A stretch of DNA of 64,000 nucleotides from Aureobasidium sp. EXF-3400 (GCA_024195585.1 SWBL01000100.1:62001-126000), one strand, 5' to 3'. Counted from the stretch's first letter, positions 10,640-27,011 are shown. Program-made: numbers and translations. The notes: generated by a model not told the origin, from the letters alone.

Positions 10640-11855
10640 GTAAACAGACAAAGGCAGGTACATAGACAGAATCGAGACCCCACCAGACTCGATGTAGCAA
10701 ATGCATATGGACGGTACCGCACAGAGCGAAAATTCAAGTCGAGCCGCAAGGTGAGATGTCAGCAACAAAAGGCCGTGACAAAGAGGTGGTGCTGCGAGAC
10801 ATGAATGCTCATAGAGAAGCAGGCAGTTGCATGCATGCAATGTCAAACAACAGAAAAGCTGGCCGACTTCGAACTATCAACCCCGCTGTCACGAGTTTAC
10901 ACAAAATTGCTTGGTTGAGCAGTCAAGGCATCTGCTTGTAGGACTGATGATTTGCAGATAGGCCTCGTGTTGAGGTTTTGATTTCGGTGGCTCGGTACCT
11001 TTTACAGAATTCACGTGAGGCGCAGTCAAATGGCATGTTGTGGCTGAAGCGGTGGTCGCAAAGTATATTCTTGACATCACCTCCAGGTCGCAAAGTGCCG
11101 AGGGGGTGGAGGGGAACGGAAGCAACGAGGGGATTTAGGAAGGACGCGTATCAACAGGAAATGATAGCTGGGGAATGGGAACGAAGAATTGAAAGGTCGA
11201 AGTTGCATGCCCAGAGGATGGTGGGAGCAAGTTGTCCCAACAAACAAAATCCAGAAGGTGAATCGAGCATGTGCAGGCTGCAGCGCATCGTGATGATGGC
11301 CGCAATCCACCGGCAGCAATAACACGAAAGTTGGAAGCTCCCGTTTGAGGTCGTCGTCTACCAGAATCCTTCCCAGTCTGTTTTCGCGTCGTAATTTTGT
11401 TCGTCCTGACGGCGACAGTGACATTTCCGGCCCCAATTGTCTCGCATATCGGCAATTGATCTGCTTAGCCATTCTTCTTTTTCTCGTGCCCGCCAGACAA
11501 TCTTGTCGCCGTTGACCGACATTCTGCTAGAGAAGAGTCGAGCCGAGAGCACCCACTCAAGGCTGCTGTCTCCGCTGCGCTCCACCAAAACATCAAGCCC
11601 AAGCCCAAGCAAGCCAAAGCCTCGCCCTCATTCAAGCCACACCCTTCCTCCTCTCCTCATTCTTCAAAACAACAACACACTGACCATTGCTATTCTCCGC
11701 CCTCGACTGCGACTTTCGCCCCCTGTCGCCTTCGTCCAGGGAGTCCACCTCTCTTTCGCGTTCGGTCGGTGATATTCCGGCGCGCGCTCCTATCCCCTCA
11801 CATCGCGTGCGGCTTCTGCACCCACAAGGTGTATGCCTGTTAGACGACGCCAACC
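10640..11855. promoter_or_regulatory. Intergenic and long 5' leader region of the protein kinase C gene
   Basis: About 1.2 kb with no convincing gene. The last 400 bp before the PKC start are CT-rich on the plus strand, as is common in fungal promoters and 5' leaders of highly used genes. Confidence 0.5.
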
Positions 11856-15517
<3,662 letters not shown>

Positions 15518-16484
15518 GCTCCTGTCAAAAAGGCTTCCTAAGTGGACAAGCAATATACCGGTTTGGTTCCTCAATGGACGTGAGAATACTCTCGTTCTCC
15601 AAATGGAACTCACCGACGGCACGCACTTATTGATCAATATCATCACCACCACCATTGTGTATGGGTTAATCTTTATTACATCGCTTTCTGCTTTATGATA
15701 TACGCACACCAGATGTAGGCAAAGGAGTTGCTTAGCAGGAACGTCCAACAGAGGAGGCAACGCTACGAAGGCCAGAGACGGCAGCATGTTAGACAGGAAG
15801 ACATGAGAAGACGCGCGAAAAGAGGGCACATCTGGTGATTACGATTGGAGACTTGTCCTTGTTTTTTGTTTGGACGGAGAGAACAAGTCGCGAACTACGA
15901 ATATAGAGACTAACATCACACACGTCGTAATGGCATATGAAATCAGTGATTGACGAACATTCTTTTTGCATCCCAATGCGTCTTGCCTTTAAGATGTTGA
16001 TTCATACTTGGTGAAGGCTTCAACAGGCTTCGGCTGTGTTGGAGAAAGTCGTCCCTACTGATTTGACTTGCATGCGCAGCAACAAAATCTAGCCTGATCA
16101 TGCAAAGCCATCGCGAAAACGACTTTGATCTATACATCGTATACCGATACAGCCAAGGCGTGCGTAATGTACTGGCTCATGTGATGGCTGCCTCTTTTAA
16201 AATTGGCGCCACTGACTCGCAATAAAACCGTTGCGGGGAGAGCTCAACTGGATGTCACCGGCAGGCTTTTGCTGCAGCCTGGGCGGCGCAGCAATCATTC
16301 TTGTTTCCTTTCCTTTGAACATGTCACAACTGTTCTTCATCTTATATCGAAATCAGGTCTGAAACCATTGCAAGCTTCGTGTCAAACTGCTAGTCAAGCG
16401 ACAGTCCCGTAACATCTCCTTGATCGCTACTCGACACTTCTTACGACCTTGGGATAAACATCAAGGTGCTTCGTCATTCACAAA
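15518..16484. other. Intergenic, PKC 3' region and RTG2-like promoter
   Basis: About 970 bp between two plus-strand genes. Short ORFs only; nothing recognised. Confidence 0.5.
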
Positions 16485-18311
16485 ATGGGCGGTGGACAGG
16501 AAATCCCTCACAGACATGCCACAACTCAGGCACCCGTGTCGGAGCCGCAATGGAATAGAGGACTCTGGGGTTTAGTCGACATGGGAAGCAATGGCATCCG
16601 TCTATCGATAACAGACCAAAGCGCACCCACAACCCGCGTTCTACCCACTGTCTACTCCTACCGCAACAAAATCTCTCTCTATGAAGCCCAGTATGACGAA
16701 GACGGAAACAAGGTTCCTATATCTGCTGCTGTGATGGATGATGTTGTCTCCATGCTTCTCAGGTTCCAGATCTTCTGTGCAGACTTTAGGGTACCACCCG
16801 AGCAGATTGAGATTGTTGCCACCGAGGCCACCAGAGCTGCTATCAACTCGAAAGAGTTTTGCGAAAAGATTAGAAAGGAGACTGGCATCAAGATGACTTT
16901 ACTCTCCAAAGAGGATGAGGGAAGGATTGGTGCTTATGGTGTTGCTAGTTCGTTCTCTGCTGTCCGTGGCTTGGTCATGGATATGGGAGGCGGCAGCACG
17001 CAGATCACTTGGATGATCGCCAAGGGAGGCGAGACTAAGATCAGTCCTGTCAGCGCGGTGAGTTTCCCATATGGTGCTGCTGCTCTGACTAGAAGACTCG
17101 AAGAGTTGAAGAAGGGAAGGAGCAAGCATGAGGCACACAAAGCTCGTGAAGAGTTTCGTGCTCAGGTCAAGGCACAATTCCAGGAGGCATACAGCAAGAT
17201 CCAGGTTCCACATGAACTTGTCAAGGATGCCACAAAGAATGGAGGCTTCAGACTTTACTTGACTGGAGGTGGCTTCCGCGGATGGGGATACCTCTTGCTT
17301 CATCATGAACAGGTGGCTGGTGGTGGCTACCCCTTCTCCATCATCAATGGGTTCACAGCGCAAAAGGACGAATTTGAAGACACCGAGAAGATGAAGCAGA
17401 TTGCTGAGGAGGCCAAAGAGATTTTCCGTGTATCCGATCGTCGTCGGGCTCAGGTACCCGCTGTCTCCTTCTTGGTCAGCATTCTCGCCGAAGCAATTCC
17501 TCACGGCATCCGCGAAGCCCACTTCTGTCAAGGAGGTGTCCGCGAAGGTGTCCTCTTCAATCGTCTCCACCCAGAAATCCGCGCGCAGGATCCTTTGGAA
17601 GTAGCAACTCGCGATATGGCAAAACCCATCTCGCCAAAACTCGCCGTTCTGGTTACACAGTCCCTGCCCGCTCCCACAGAAGGGCACTCTGGCGTTCCTG
17701 AGTCGATCGATGTACACATGATCAGGGCATTCACAAATATGTTTTACTTCCACGCCAACATGAACAAGGAAGTGTCTTCTACATCTGCATTGTACAGCAC
17801 GGGTACTGGCATTTTGTGCTCAACACATGGATCTTCGCATGCGGACAGAGCTTTACTGGCTCTTATGCTCGAAGCCCGCTACGAAGGCGAACTCGCACCT
17901 CGTGAGTCAGATTACCGCGATCAGCTCATCCGCCTGGTGTCAAATGAAGAAGCATGGTGGACGCAATATATCGGTGTGATCGGGCTTATTCTGTCTCGCG
18001 CTTTCCCCGCCGGTGTCGTCCAAGATGACTTGTATGATGCCGCCCATAGGACCATCCTCAAGAAGCCCGAGATACGCATCTCGTCTGAATATGTTCATAC
18101 ACTGGGCAAGAAACGTAACAAGGAGGGGTTGATGGTTACATTCACGATAGTCTGGGCAACAGAGAATAGAGATGATCCTATGGAGGTCAAGGAGACGTTG
18201 GGAAGGCATCTCAAAAATCTTGTCAAGGTTGGCAAGAAGAAGCATGCGATTAATGGGTGGAGAATCAAGATTGGGGCGCAGGTCAAGGATGATTATCCAA
18301 ATGATCTGTAG
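16485..18311 (+). CDS. RTG2: Retrograde regulation protein 2-like, Ppx/GppA phosphatase family
   Basis: Single uninterrupted exon of 608 codons. The ASKHA/Ppx-GppA fold is shown by the phosphate-1 motif GLVDMGSNGIRLSI (about 27-40), by ATEATRAAINS, by LVMDMGGGSTQI (phosphate-2 type, about 164-175) and by LYLTGGGFRGWG. In bacteria and yeast this family hydrolyses polyphosphate or pppGpp; yeast Rtg2 binds Mks1 and signals mitochondrial state to the nucleus through Rtg1/Rtg3. Size (588 in yeast) and the C-terminal region fit Rtg2 better than exopolyphosphatase. The start is the ATG in CAAAATGGGC, 30-odd codons before the first motif. Confidence 0.88.
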   Translation: MGGGQEIPHRHATTQAPVSEPQWNRGLWGLVDMGSNGIRLSITDQSAPTTRVLPTVYSYRNKISLYEAQYDEDGNKVPISAAVMDDVVSMLLRFQIFCADFRVPPEQIEIVATEATRAAINSKEFCEKIRKETGIKMTLLSKEDEGRIGAYGVASSFSAVRGLVMDMGGGSTQITWMIAKGGETKISPVSAVSFPYGAAALTRRLEELKKGRSKHEAHKAREEFRAQVKAQFQEAYSKIQVPHELVKDATKNGGFRLYLTGGGFRGWGYLLLHHEQVAGGGYPFSIINGFTAQKDEFEDTEKMKQIAEEAKEIFRVSDRRRAQVPAVSFLVSILAEAIPHGIREAHFCQGGVREGVLFNRLHPEIRAQDPLEVATRDMAKPISPKLAVLVTQSLPAPTEGHSGVPESIDVHMIRAFTNMFYFHANMNKEVSSTSALYSTGTGILCSTHGSSHADRALLALMLEARYEGELAPRESDYRDQLIRLVSNEEAWWTQYIGVIGLILSRAFPAGVVQDDLYDAAHRTILKKPEIRISSEYVHTLGKKRNKEGLMVTFTIVWATENRDDPMEVKETLGRHLKNLVKVGKKKHAINGWRIKIGAQVKDDYPNDL

Positions 18312-19970
18312 AAGACACCGATGATCAGCTTATGGCTGGGGGAGTTCAGGTACATAGTTCGCATGATTTCAGGAAAATGTTGATATGAAACGTGTTCGAT
18401 AGGACACTTGGCTGCTGCCTCTATGTAGCTGCTTCCTTAAGCTTGATTGGAGACGGTGCTACCAACTGCCATCTTTGTTCTATTTTTCTCTTTTGTTATT
18501 CGCTTCAGCACTGCTATGGGGAACGATTTACCGATGGTCTTGAGATCTGCCTTACTTTCCGTACACAATCAGTCATGCCCAATGTAAGAACAGATTAATC
18601 GGAGATTGCTGACTGCATTTTAGTGCATTCAAGGATCTTGACGGGTAGTTGCTGTTTCAGTGCTTTCCATGCTTGAATCAACAAGGGACAGAAAATGCAT
18701 GAATATAGGATATGGATGTGGCTGGCAGACTATCGTAAGACAGAGATGATGCCACATTTGGTATGGTATGACTATCTTCATGTAAGGCTGTATAGCATAA
18801 ACTGTTGATACCGCTAGCAATGGGAAGCTGAGCACAAGAAGGGAGGCAACAGCAATATCTGCAAGACACAGGACAGCAAAGAAGGAAAGAGCGGGTTGCA
18901 ACAGAGATGTTGCTTCTGAAGGAGAAAGAGCAAATGCATCTTCTCATCTGCACTCTCCCACGTCCATCGTAAACAACCACGATAAACAGAGACATGAGAT
19001 TTAACGAGCAAGAGCCGTTGGAGAAAAAAACAACAAGGTCCCGATGCGCTTAATATCAATCAACGCCATCAACCAACCCATCCATCTGCACTCTTCATCA
19101 AAGGAACATAAACGAAATCAAATGCAAAAAACACATCACAAAAAAACAGCGGTTGGGGAAAGAGCAAGCAAGCTGCATGCGCCCCACAGTATCACGGCAT
19201 GAGAAAGCAGCCAGCAGGCGTTTATGCATTCAAGGGTGGCTGCATGTGTCACACGTTACACAGTTGAAAAGAGGCGCTTCCTTTTTTTTTTTTTTTTTTT
19301 ATGGATCTGTCTTGTTGTTCGCACCTACCCTTGCTTTCGAGGAGCCTGTTGGATGCTGGCGTAAGCGTTGGGCTTGATTGCAGCAAACTTTGCATAGTCG
19401 AGGAACCGTGGTTCTGTTTCGGTGATACTGCGTTTTTTTGCCGTGCAGATGAGAGGGGAGAAGCAGGAAGGCGAGGTGATGAGAAGAAGGCAGGAAGAGA
19501 GGAGAAATATATGCAAAACATCTCATCACACATCAGCGACACAACATGAACGAAAGTGCATTGAAGAGGGATTATTTTTATTTTTTGTGTGTATGTAGAA
19601 ACAGAGAGACTGATTCTGTAGTCTCTATTCTGTGTGTGTTATGCATCGATCATTAGTCTGTGAAAGAGAGAATAAAAGAAAGGACAGTACCGAAAGCGCT
19701 CAACACGGACTCGTCAACGAGTGTGATAAGCGGATCTGCTTTCCTGTTTTGTAAGAACGAAAGTGAAACATCGCATGCCCAAAGAAAACAAAGAACGTGA
19801 AAACTCAGCAAAAGGGGTAGTAGGGACCAAATGCGCCAAATGAACACCTGCCCGGATACGCCAATGCACATGAAGAAGGAAAGCGGATGGAAACAGAAAA
19901 GGAAAGTCGTCATGAACAAAACAGCGAAGGATTGCTCTTGCTGTTTTTGAAGGAAGAGGAGGGAAGCTCC
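18312..19970. other. Intergenic, convergent 3' regions of RTG2-like and ABC genes
   Basis: About 1.66 kb. Contains a T19 tract (19282-19300) and short ORFs with no recognisable product. The part next to 19970 should be the 3' untranslated region of the ABC transporter. Confidence 0.5.
19282..19300 (+). repeat. T19 homopolymer tract
   Basis: Nineteen consecutive T, the longest homopolymer noticed in the window. On the minus strand it is a poly-A run about 670 bp beyond the stop of the ABC gene. Could be an ordinary slippage tract or the tail of an old retroinsertion; no element body was seen. Confidence 0.9.
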
Positions 19971-21951
19971 TCAAGTGCGGCGGACGTACAGCACGAACCA
20001 GCCAAGCAGTCTGTAGACCACAATGATGGCCAGCAGGATGCCAATGTACTCGCCAGTTCTGCCAACCTTGTAGCCATAGGTGTCAAGCAGAGCAGTGCCA
20101 GGGATCAAGCCCTGCTCGTTCAAGGGAGACGCGTAGGCACAATCGGGCCTACCATCAACACCGGTGGGGCAAGTGTAGTTTCTGTGGGCAAACTCGTTGA
20201 CCATCATTCCCTCAAAGACGTAGCTCTGGTAGTCGATGTAATGGAAGACGTAGCGCCAGAAGGGGTTGAGGTCGGCAGGACGGACCATAAAGCCCATAGT
20301 GCACATCCAAAGGCCGTTGGCGAAAGCAGTGGCGGCAAGAGCGACGACGCAGATGGGAACAAGGCTGGTGATGAAGACGACAAGGGACTCGGCGGCGATC
20401 AAGTCGAGGAAGAGCCACATGATCCAGGTCCAGAAGCCACCAGCAGTGTTGCGGAAGTTGCTGAGCCAGTAGACGACAACGCTGAAGAGGAACGTGATGA
20501 TGAAGAGATAGGGCAGACCAGTCAAGAAGTTGCTAACAAGGAAAGACGTGGGTCCGTAGAGGCCGTTGGCACGTTCCTTCATGAAAATGGCACGGTCCTC
20601 GAGGTAGGCAGGGATGTAGGCGACGGCCATGAAGGACATGAAGGCACCTCCGAAGAAAATAGCGTTAGTAAAAGCTTGGAGGTTGTCCTGCGAAGGGTCC
20701 AGACGCAGCCAGACAGTACCCATCATGATAGCCAGACCCATGTACATGGCAATGCGGATGCCGTAGGCGATGATATCACGGTACGACTTGATGAAGTTGC
20801 GATGGATGAGTGCGACGAGGATAGAGAACCAGTGAGCACCGATCTTATCGTTGTCGTTGGTATCCTGAGGCGAAGGGTCGCCGTGGGCAATCTCGCGGGC
20901 GATGGTGCTCAGCTTCTCGGCGTGAAGGCCAGAGCGCTGCCAGGTTCCGGTGACCATCTCGAATTGGGTGCTGACCTCAGTCCTGTTATGAGCAAAGTCG
21001 GTGTTCACGAAGTCGATGATGAACTCAGCAGGGTTCATGTAGAGAGGAATGGGGAAGCCGCATGCGTCAAAGAAAGATTGGACGTCCTTAACTGGTCCGC
21101 TGTATGCTGTGTTTCCATGCGAGAGGAGAAGAAGCTTGTCGAACATTGCAAATGTCGAGGTAGAGGGTTGATGGATGCTTGAGATGACCATCAACTGTGT
21201 TTGTGTCAGTGTCGACTCGGTTAAACAGGAGTCTGAAACTTACATTGTGCTTCTTAGCCACCTCCTTGACGAAAGCAATGACCTCGAAGGCAGCTGCCGA
21301 GTCCAGACCAGAAGTAGGTTCATCAAGGAAGAGAATCTTGGGGCTGGTGATGAGCTGGTTGGCAACACTGACACGACGCTTCTGACCACCAGAGATACCC
21401 TTTCTTATAGGTGTACCGACCAAAGTGTTAGCTTGGCCGTTGAGACCGAAAGAGTTGATGAGTGCCTCGACACGACCAACACGCTCCTGGGCGCTGATGC
21501 TCTTGGGCAAGGAGAGGCGAGCGGCAAACATCAGAGTCTCTCTGACAGTTAGCGAGCCAATAAGGGCGTCTTCCTGTTCGACGTAGCAGCTGATCTTGCG
21601 CATCGTCTCACACTCGGCCGGGCGGCCATTGAGGAAGACATCTGATTGAGCATGGGCACCCTTAGCAGGGACGCGATTGGCAAGCACGTTGAGCAGAGTT
21701 GACTTTCCAGAACCGCTGTGAGACAGTCAGCGATGAGAAGATGCAGAAAGATGGAGGACAACATACGAAGGTCCCATGACCGCCATCAGCTCTCCAGCTT
21801 TGACAATGCCGCTGACATTGCTCAGAATAGGCTTGTCTAACTGAGTCTGGCGATCCTTGACCGAGACAGAGACACCTCTCCAAAGGAAGCTGCGGATGTT
21901 GTGGTTGGTGAGTTGCGAATAATCGCCCATCATCTTCTCCACGTCCGACAT
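19971..21951 (-). CDS. ABCG (white/WBC-type) half-size ABC transporter
   Basis: Three exons: 21951-21767, 21715-21244 and 21194-19971; 626 residues. The ABC domain comes first, as in the ABCG class: Walker A GPSGSGKST (split by intron 21716-21766 after the first Ser bases), signature GISGGQKRR, Walker B ILFLDEPTSGLD, H-loop SSIHQPS just after intron 21195-21243. Six predicted membrane spans follow (for example YGIRIAMYMGLAIMMGTVWL and YLFIITFLFSVVVYWL), with a Cys-containing loop before the last span (NYTCPTGVDGRPDCAYAS). Half transporters work as dimers at the plasma or vacuolar membrane. Substrate unknown; lipid or small hydrophobic compounds are usual for the class. An in-frame Met at 21975 would add eight residues. 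Confidence 0.92.
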
Positions 21952-24945
21952 GGTTGTGGACCTTGATGCGTGCATGAAAGCTGTGTTGTGAGAGAGGTAT
22001 GTGAAGTGGTTATAGAAAAGCCGAGACGTTTGTGGACGCAGCCAAGCAACGACCACAACGAGCAAACACAAAAGTGTCGTAGGGCTGAGTGAGTTTGGTT
22101 TCCGGACGTCGAGACGGATGCGTATGTCAGCCTCTTCTTGAGAGCTACAGTATTGCAAGCAACCACGATGGTTGGAAAAGAACGAATGAAAAGAGTCTCA
22201 GATACGAAAGAGAGAGAAGACTGGGCCTGGCAGTCTATAAATGGAAATGCAGTCTTAGGAAGGGCAGGCTTTCCTATCTCGCTTGTTGAGTGTGTCAAGG
22301 ACGGCTGCAGGAATCGAGCAAACACAGACGGCCGCTATGACTACAAAAGGAAATGGAGAGGCAAACAGCATGCAAGCGAGAGTCGTCGACTCAGAGGCCA
22401 TGGAAGGGCGACTGTCGAATCACATGCTGGCGCTGGCTCCTAGCTCGGCTCTCAATAGTCGATCCTGGGTGGCTGAAGGCAATTTCAGACGCATCCCAAA
22501 AGCCCGGTCACCACGCGATTGACCTTTGTGCATGAAGTCGGATGTATCAGATATCTTCTGGCCTGAGGAGAAGAGGACGTTGCGGTATGCCCCTGCAGGT
22601 GTAGACAGGAGGCTAATGCAACTAGGATTTAGCTTCCCCGTACTACAACGACTCAAGCCAATCCGTCAATACGCGCGGGCCGTAGTGACGTGCTTCCAGG
22701 ATGTCGAATGCATCGCAACTAAACAGATCCTCGTCGAGGGCAATTTATCCAATCATTTGAAATCCGGTTTAGGGTTATTCAAAGGGGAAATTCTCGAAGA
22801 TCTGGTCAGTGGTCGATTTAATTTGATCTGGTATGCAGGACCTAAGGACGCGTCGGACCTTCGACAATCTGTCAGCGGTCCGCTGCCGCTGAGGATCACA
22901 TCTGTCTCTTTTGCCCTTGACAAGGTTGACTTGACTTGAAACACGACGAATCTCCATACGATAGATCAATATCGTCTGAGCGTTTTTGAACGAGAAAACC
23001 GTTGGTATCGGCGCACGAGGTATGCTGTCGTTGGCCACGAGTGAGCGCTCCACTCTTGAGCTGGCTATCACGGTCGCACCTTCCTCTCGGATGGTTGCTC
23101 GTGCCTTCTCCTTTGGCAATCCTGATATCTCCACCTCTTGATCGCTAGACGCCGTTATTGCTCGTCTAATAAGCCGACGGACTCTGTCCTTAGATCGGCT
23201 GGCTGCATTTTGCGAGATGCTGCTGGCCCGAAGTGACTGGTCAAGCACTCTCGCACAGACTGCGGCCATCCTTTTTGCCAGCGACGCGCGCGCTCAGCAC
23301 TGAGCACTCAATCCTTCTGTCGTCTGGAAGCCGTGCCCGCAAACCCCGATTCGCGAGAAATTGGCGGTCATAGCGACTGTCCAGGGTGAGTTGACACGAG
23401 GTGGTCAGCACTCACGGGGAGCCAGGTAGTCACCGGGGAGTCGTTCGGTGGCTTCAGCCATGGCGACCAGATGGCTGCTGGAAACTTCCAAGAAGGCGTT
23501 CGGGCGTCTGTATCAAGATGAGCCAGCATGGCGGTACTTCTGATATCTGAGAGAATGGAGTCAATGTCACGGCTTCGAAGCATTACCAGAGGTTGGACTC
23601 GATATGGAGATCTGTCCGGTTATTGCGATGAGGTGCTCACTACCTGGCAAGACGTGACACATTCCGGCTTTCTTCGAGCGAGCAAGAAGGGGTACCGTCG
23701 CAACGCTGTCGTGAAACAATCAAGTCTTTGCCAGCCTCTCATGCTCGTCCTGCTTTCCCCGCAACAGAGCGCCGAGACACGATGACTACGTGGAGGCTGA
23801 TTCTTTGCACGTTACACAGTCGACACCTGACATAGTGGGACTGCCGGATAGCTGCTGCTGCCCACTCACCCACATGTTGCTTTACACGGCTCGACAGTGG
23901 ATGCCGAGTGCGCAAAGACACGACCTGACGTGAAGTCTGCGGAGGATGTTTAGGCTTCATACCGTCTGCTGTCCGCGGGCCGTTCGCGTCGTCCCTAGCT
24001 CCCGCTCGTCACAACGCTTGTGGGATAGTTCCGAACTCTGTGACATGCAATCTATCTCGGCCTTCCTGAGTCGCGAGGGCGCCAGGGACGATCGCGTACG
24101 AGAAGTTTTTCTTCCTCCTGCCTGCAGCCCCAGTGTCTGTGCTGCCATGGGCTGGAAACATGAACCCGGATTGCGGATTCCTGCTGCGCGTCCAGCAGAT
24201 CATCCGTCTCGTAACTGCCTAGCAAGCTCCGCCTTGGACGCTCTGTCGCATTACCACCACCCAGGATACGCCTGCATTCTTGAAAGGAAATCTCATCGAG
24301 AGGGAACTGACGTGCATCCCCGGCAGCAGACAGAGCGCTGTATCGTTCGAGATAACCAGCGTCGCCTCCGCGATTGATTGGCGATCGATGCATCTTCTTT
24401 CTAAAATAACTACGCGAGCCGTTGATTCGTCAAACATTCATGACCTCTAGCTCGAACTTGGCCTGTGAGTTGACCGTTGACAGGTTGACGGGTCTCTACC
24501 GCTTTGACAGCCTTCAGGTTCTGGCTACCTGCGTAGAGTGGCTACTGAGACCATGTGTTTTGGCCTAGCAAATGTATCATTATGCCGCGGATCGGACGCC
24601 ATGCCATCTGCACCCAGTTCCCGAGAGCAATCATTGCCTCTGCTCTGCAGAAAGCATGTCTATATACGTCACGTCTGTCCCTTACTCTTGTACCTTTTGC
24701 CTCTTCCTTTTCTTTCATCTTTTTTAGTTCGACGGTAATGTTGCTCCCTTTGCCAAAAGCTTAGTCCTCTCTTTTCATTACCCCAAGCACACACCATACC
24801 GCTAGTCGGAACCATTTTCATATCTCTTTGCTTTCCCCCCTTCCCTCAGGAAATAGGAAACCGTTTTACCATTCAGATTGCCGGGCGATCTTGATTTGAG
24901 CCTTACACAACGGGAACTACCCAGCACCGAAACACATAAGACATC
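21952..24945. other. Gene-poor gap of about 3 kb
   Basis: Between the divergent ABC transporter and PLP-protein genes. Many short ORFs occur in all frames. The longest inside, 22775-23269 on the minus strand (164 codons), is basic and Ser-rich and resembles nothing I know. No transposase, reverse transcriptase, terminal repeats or strong AT bias of RIP is visible. The ends should contain the two promoters; the part at 24650-24900 is CT-rich. Confidence 0.5.
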
Positions 24946-27011
24946 ATGTCGGGGACATCTTCCATCTCAGACGACGACATGTCATCCTTCAGCGGTCATG
25001 AAGATTATGATTACGAAACCGATTGTACGACACCTGCTCCATCATGTTCTGGAGAACACATAGAGAACGAAGAGGTCGAGAGCTTCAGAGCACGAGAGTA
25101 CCCTCAACTTGCCGGCAAAATCTACCTTGATCATGGAGGATCAACAGTAAGCTTACTCCACATGATCATTGCTACCAAACATCTGACCAATCCCAGCTCT
25201 ATGCCAAGTCAATGGTCGAGGACTTCTCCAGAGACTTGATATCAAATTTATATGGCAACCCACACTCAGATTCCACACCGTCAGCCATCGCTGGTCACCG
25301 GATAGACGCCATTCGTGAGAAGGCCCTTCGTTTTTTCAAAGCCGATCCTGAGAAATGGGACTTGGTCTTCGTCGCGAACGCTACTGCCGCTATCAAACTC
25401 ACTATCGAGTGTATCAAAGATCATGCCGCCTCCACACATAGACAACTGTGGTATGGCTACCATCGTGATGCTCATACTAGTCTCGTCGGTGTTCGCGAGC
25501 TCACAACAACAAATCGATGCTTTGCCAGCGACGATGAGGTAGAAAAGTGGATTGAGTGCGGTGGCGCTGGTGGTCCTCTACCTCGCCAATTAGGTCTCTT
25601 CGCTTATCCTGGTCAATCAAACATGACTGGTCGTCGTCTTCCTCTTACATGGCCTGGCATGATCAAAAAGAAAGTTCTGCGAGCAAATACCTACACCCTC
25701 CTCGATGCTGCTGCTCTTGCCAGCACAGCTCAGTTGGACTTGAGCAATACCCATGAAAGTCCTGATTTCGTGGCACTCAGCTTCTACAAGATTTTCGGTT
25801 TTCCGAATATCGGAGCCCTGCTAGTACAAAAGTCCTCGTCTCATGTCCTTACGAATCGCAAATACTTTGGAGGTGGCACAGTCGATATGGTTGTGACCAT
25901 CAACGACACCTGGCATGCGAGAAAGACTGCCAGTACTCACGACGCGCTTGAGGATGGTACCTTGCCTTTCCACTCAATCTTTGCTCTGGATCATGCAATC
26001 AACGTTCACGAACGCCTTTATGGATCTGAACCTATGAAGTTTATCTCGCGCCACACAGCACAGCTGTCGAGGCAACTCTACGATAACCTCTGCAATCTAC
26101 GACACCGAAATGGTAAACCTGTGATTCGTATCTACAAAGAATCTTCTACCATCTATGGCGACAGCAAAACACAAGGCGCCACTATTGCTTTCAACGTGTT
26201 GAAGTCCGACGGCTCTCTTATTCCATACACAGAGGTAGAGAAGTCTGCCAACGGTCACAACATCTATATCCGCAGCGGCTCTCTCTGCAATCCTGGTGGC
26301 ATGGCCACCTACCTCAACTGGACACCAGCAGAGATGAAAGCAGCCTTTGCATCGGGCCACCGCTGCAGCAATCCCACTGAGATCGTGGATGGAAAAGCTA
26401 CAGGCGTCGTTCGTGTGTCTCTTGGTGGCATGTCCACAGCTTCAGACATCAGAGCTTTGATCTCTTTTCTTCGCGCTTCATATGTGGATACCACAACACA
26501 AAAGACAACAACATCTCTTGCTAAGCAGCCCCTGTCGCTTCAACGAGCTTCCTTCATCAAGATCCAAATCCCCGAGGAGAGAGAGATGGATGCTGTGGTC
26601 GCGGCAACAGCACCTGTCATCGGCACACCTACCTATCGTCCGCCTCCTGTTGTCCGCAACCGCCTGCGCAAATCATTCGACTTCAGCGTTGGACCATCAC
26701 CTGGTTCTTCTGTTACTTCCATCTCCTCTGCTGGTCTTCCTCGCTCCCAATCTTCCAACCTCATTGGCTTGAGACCAAAGCCGAACATTAGTAGACGCAG
26801 AAGCCTGCTCAGTGGTTCGACGTCGAAGCCTGTGGTCGGTAAATGGGACAACTTCTGGAAGGAAGAAACAGCTGCGCTTGTTGCTGCTGGAGCTGTGGAA
26901 AGCGAAGTCAAACCAATCACTTCTTCGGCGGACACCAAGAAGAAAGAAAAAGAGAGGAGTGGATTCAGGAAGGTCGCCAGGGCTTTGACTCTGTCCAGAC
27001 GCCATGACTGA
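24946..27011 (+). CDS. Molybdenum cofactor sulfurase-like class V aminotransferase (MOSC-less)
   Basis: Two exons, 24946-25146 and 25197-27011, intron 50 bp in phase 0 (HGGST|LYAKSMV); 671 residues. Class V PLP-enzyme fold as in the N-terminal domain of Mo-cofactor sulfurase: YLDHGGSTLY, NLYGNPHSDS, LVFVANATAAIKL, and the PLP lysine in SFYKIFGFPNIGALLV (about residue 264). The cysteine in SGSLCNPGG corresponds in position to the FCNPGAC region that carries the persulfide Cys in eukaryotic MOCOS, but the second Cys is absent. The MOSC domain that completes MOCOS is missing; instead the last ~150 residues are basic, Ser/Pro-rich and disordered. It may be a stand-alone desulfurase or a protein of changed function. 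The N-terminal 45 residues are acidic and Ser-rich. Confidence 0.8.

Noticed and set aside
19887..21182. 431-codon plus-strand ORF
   Set aside because: It is exactly antisense to the third exon of the ABC transporter; composition (Asp/Glu/Val/Gly-rich) is the mirror of membrane-span codons, and it has no motif.
22775..23269. 164-codon minus-strand ORF, briefly considered as an ESCRT-III-like fragment
   Set aside because: A few residues recall such proteins but no block of conserved positions holds; composition is basic and random-like.
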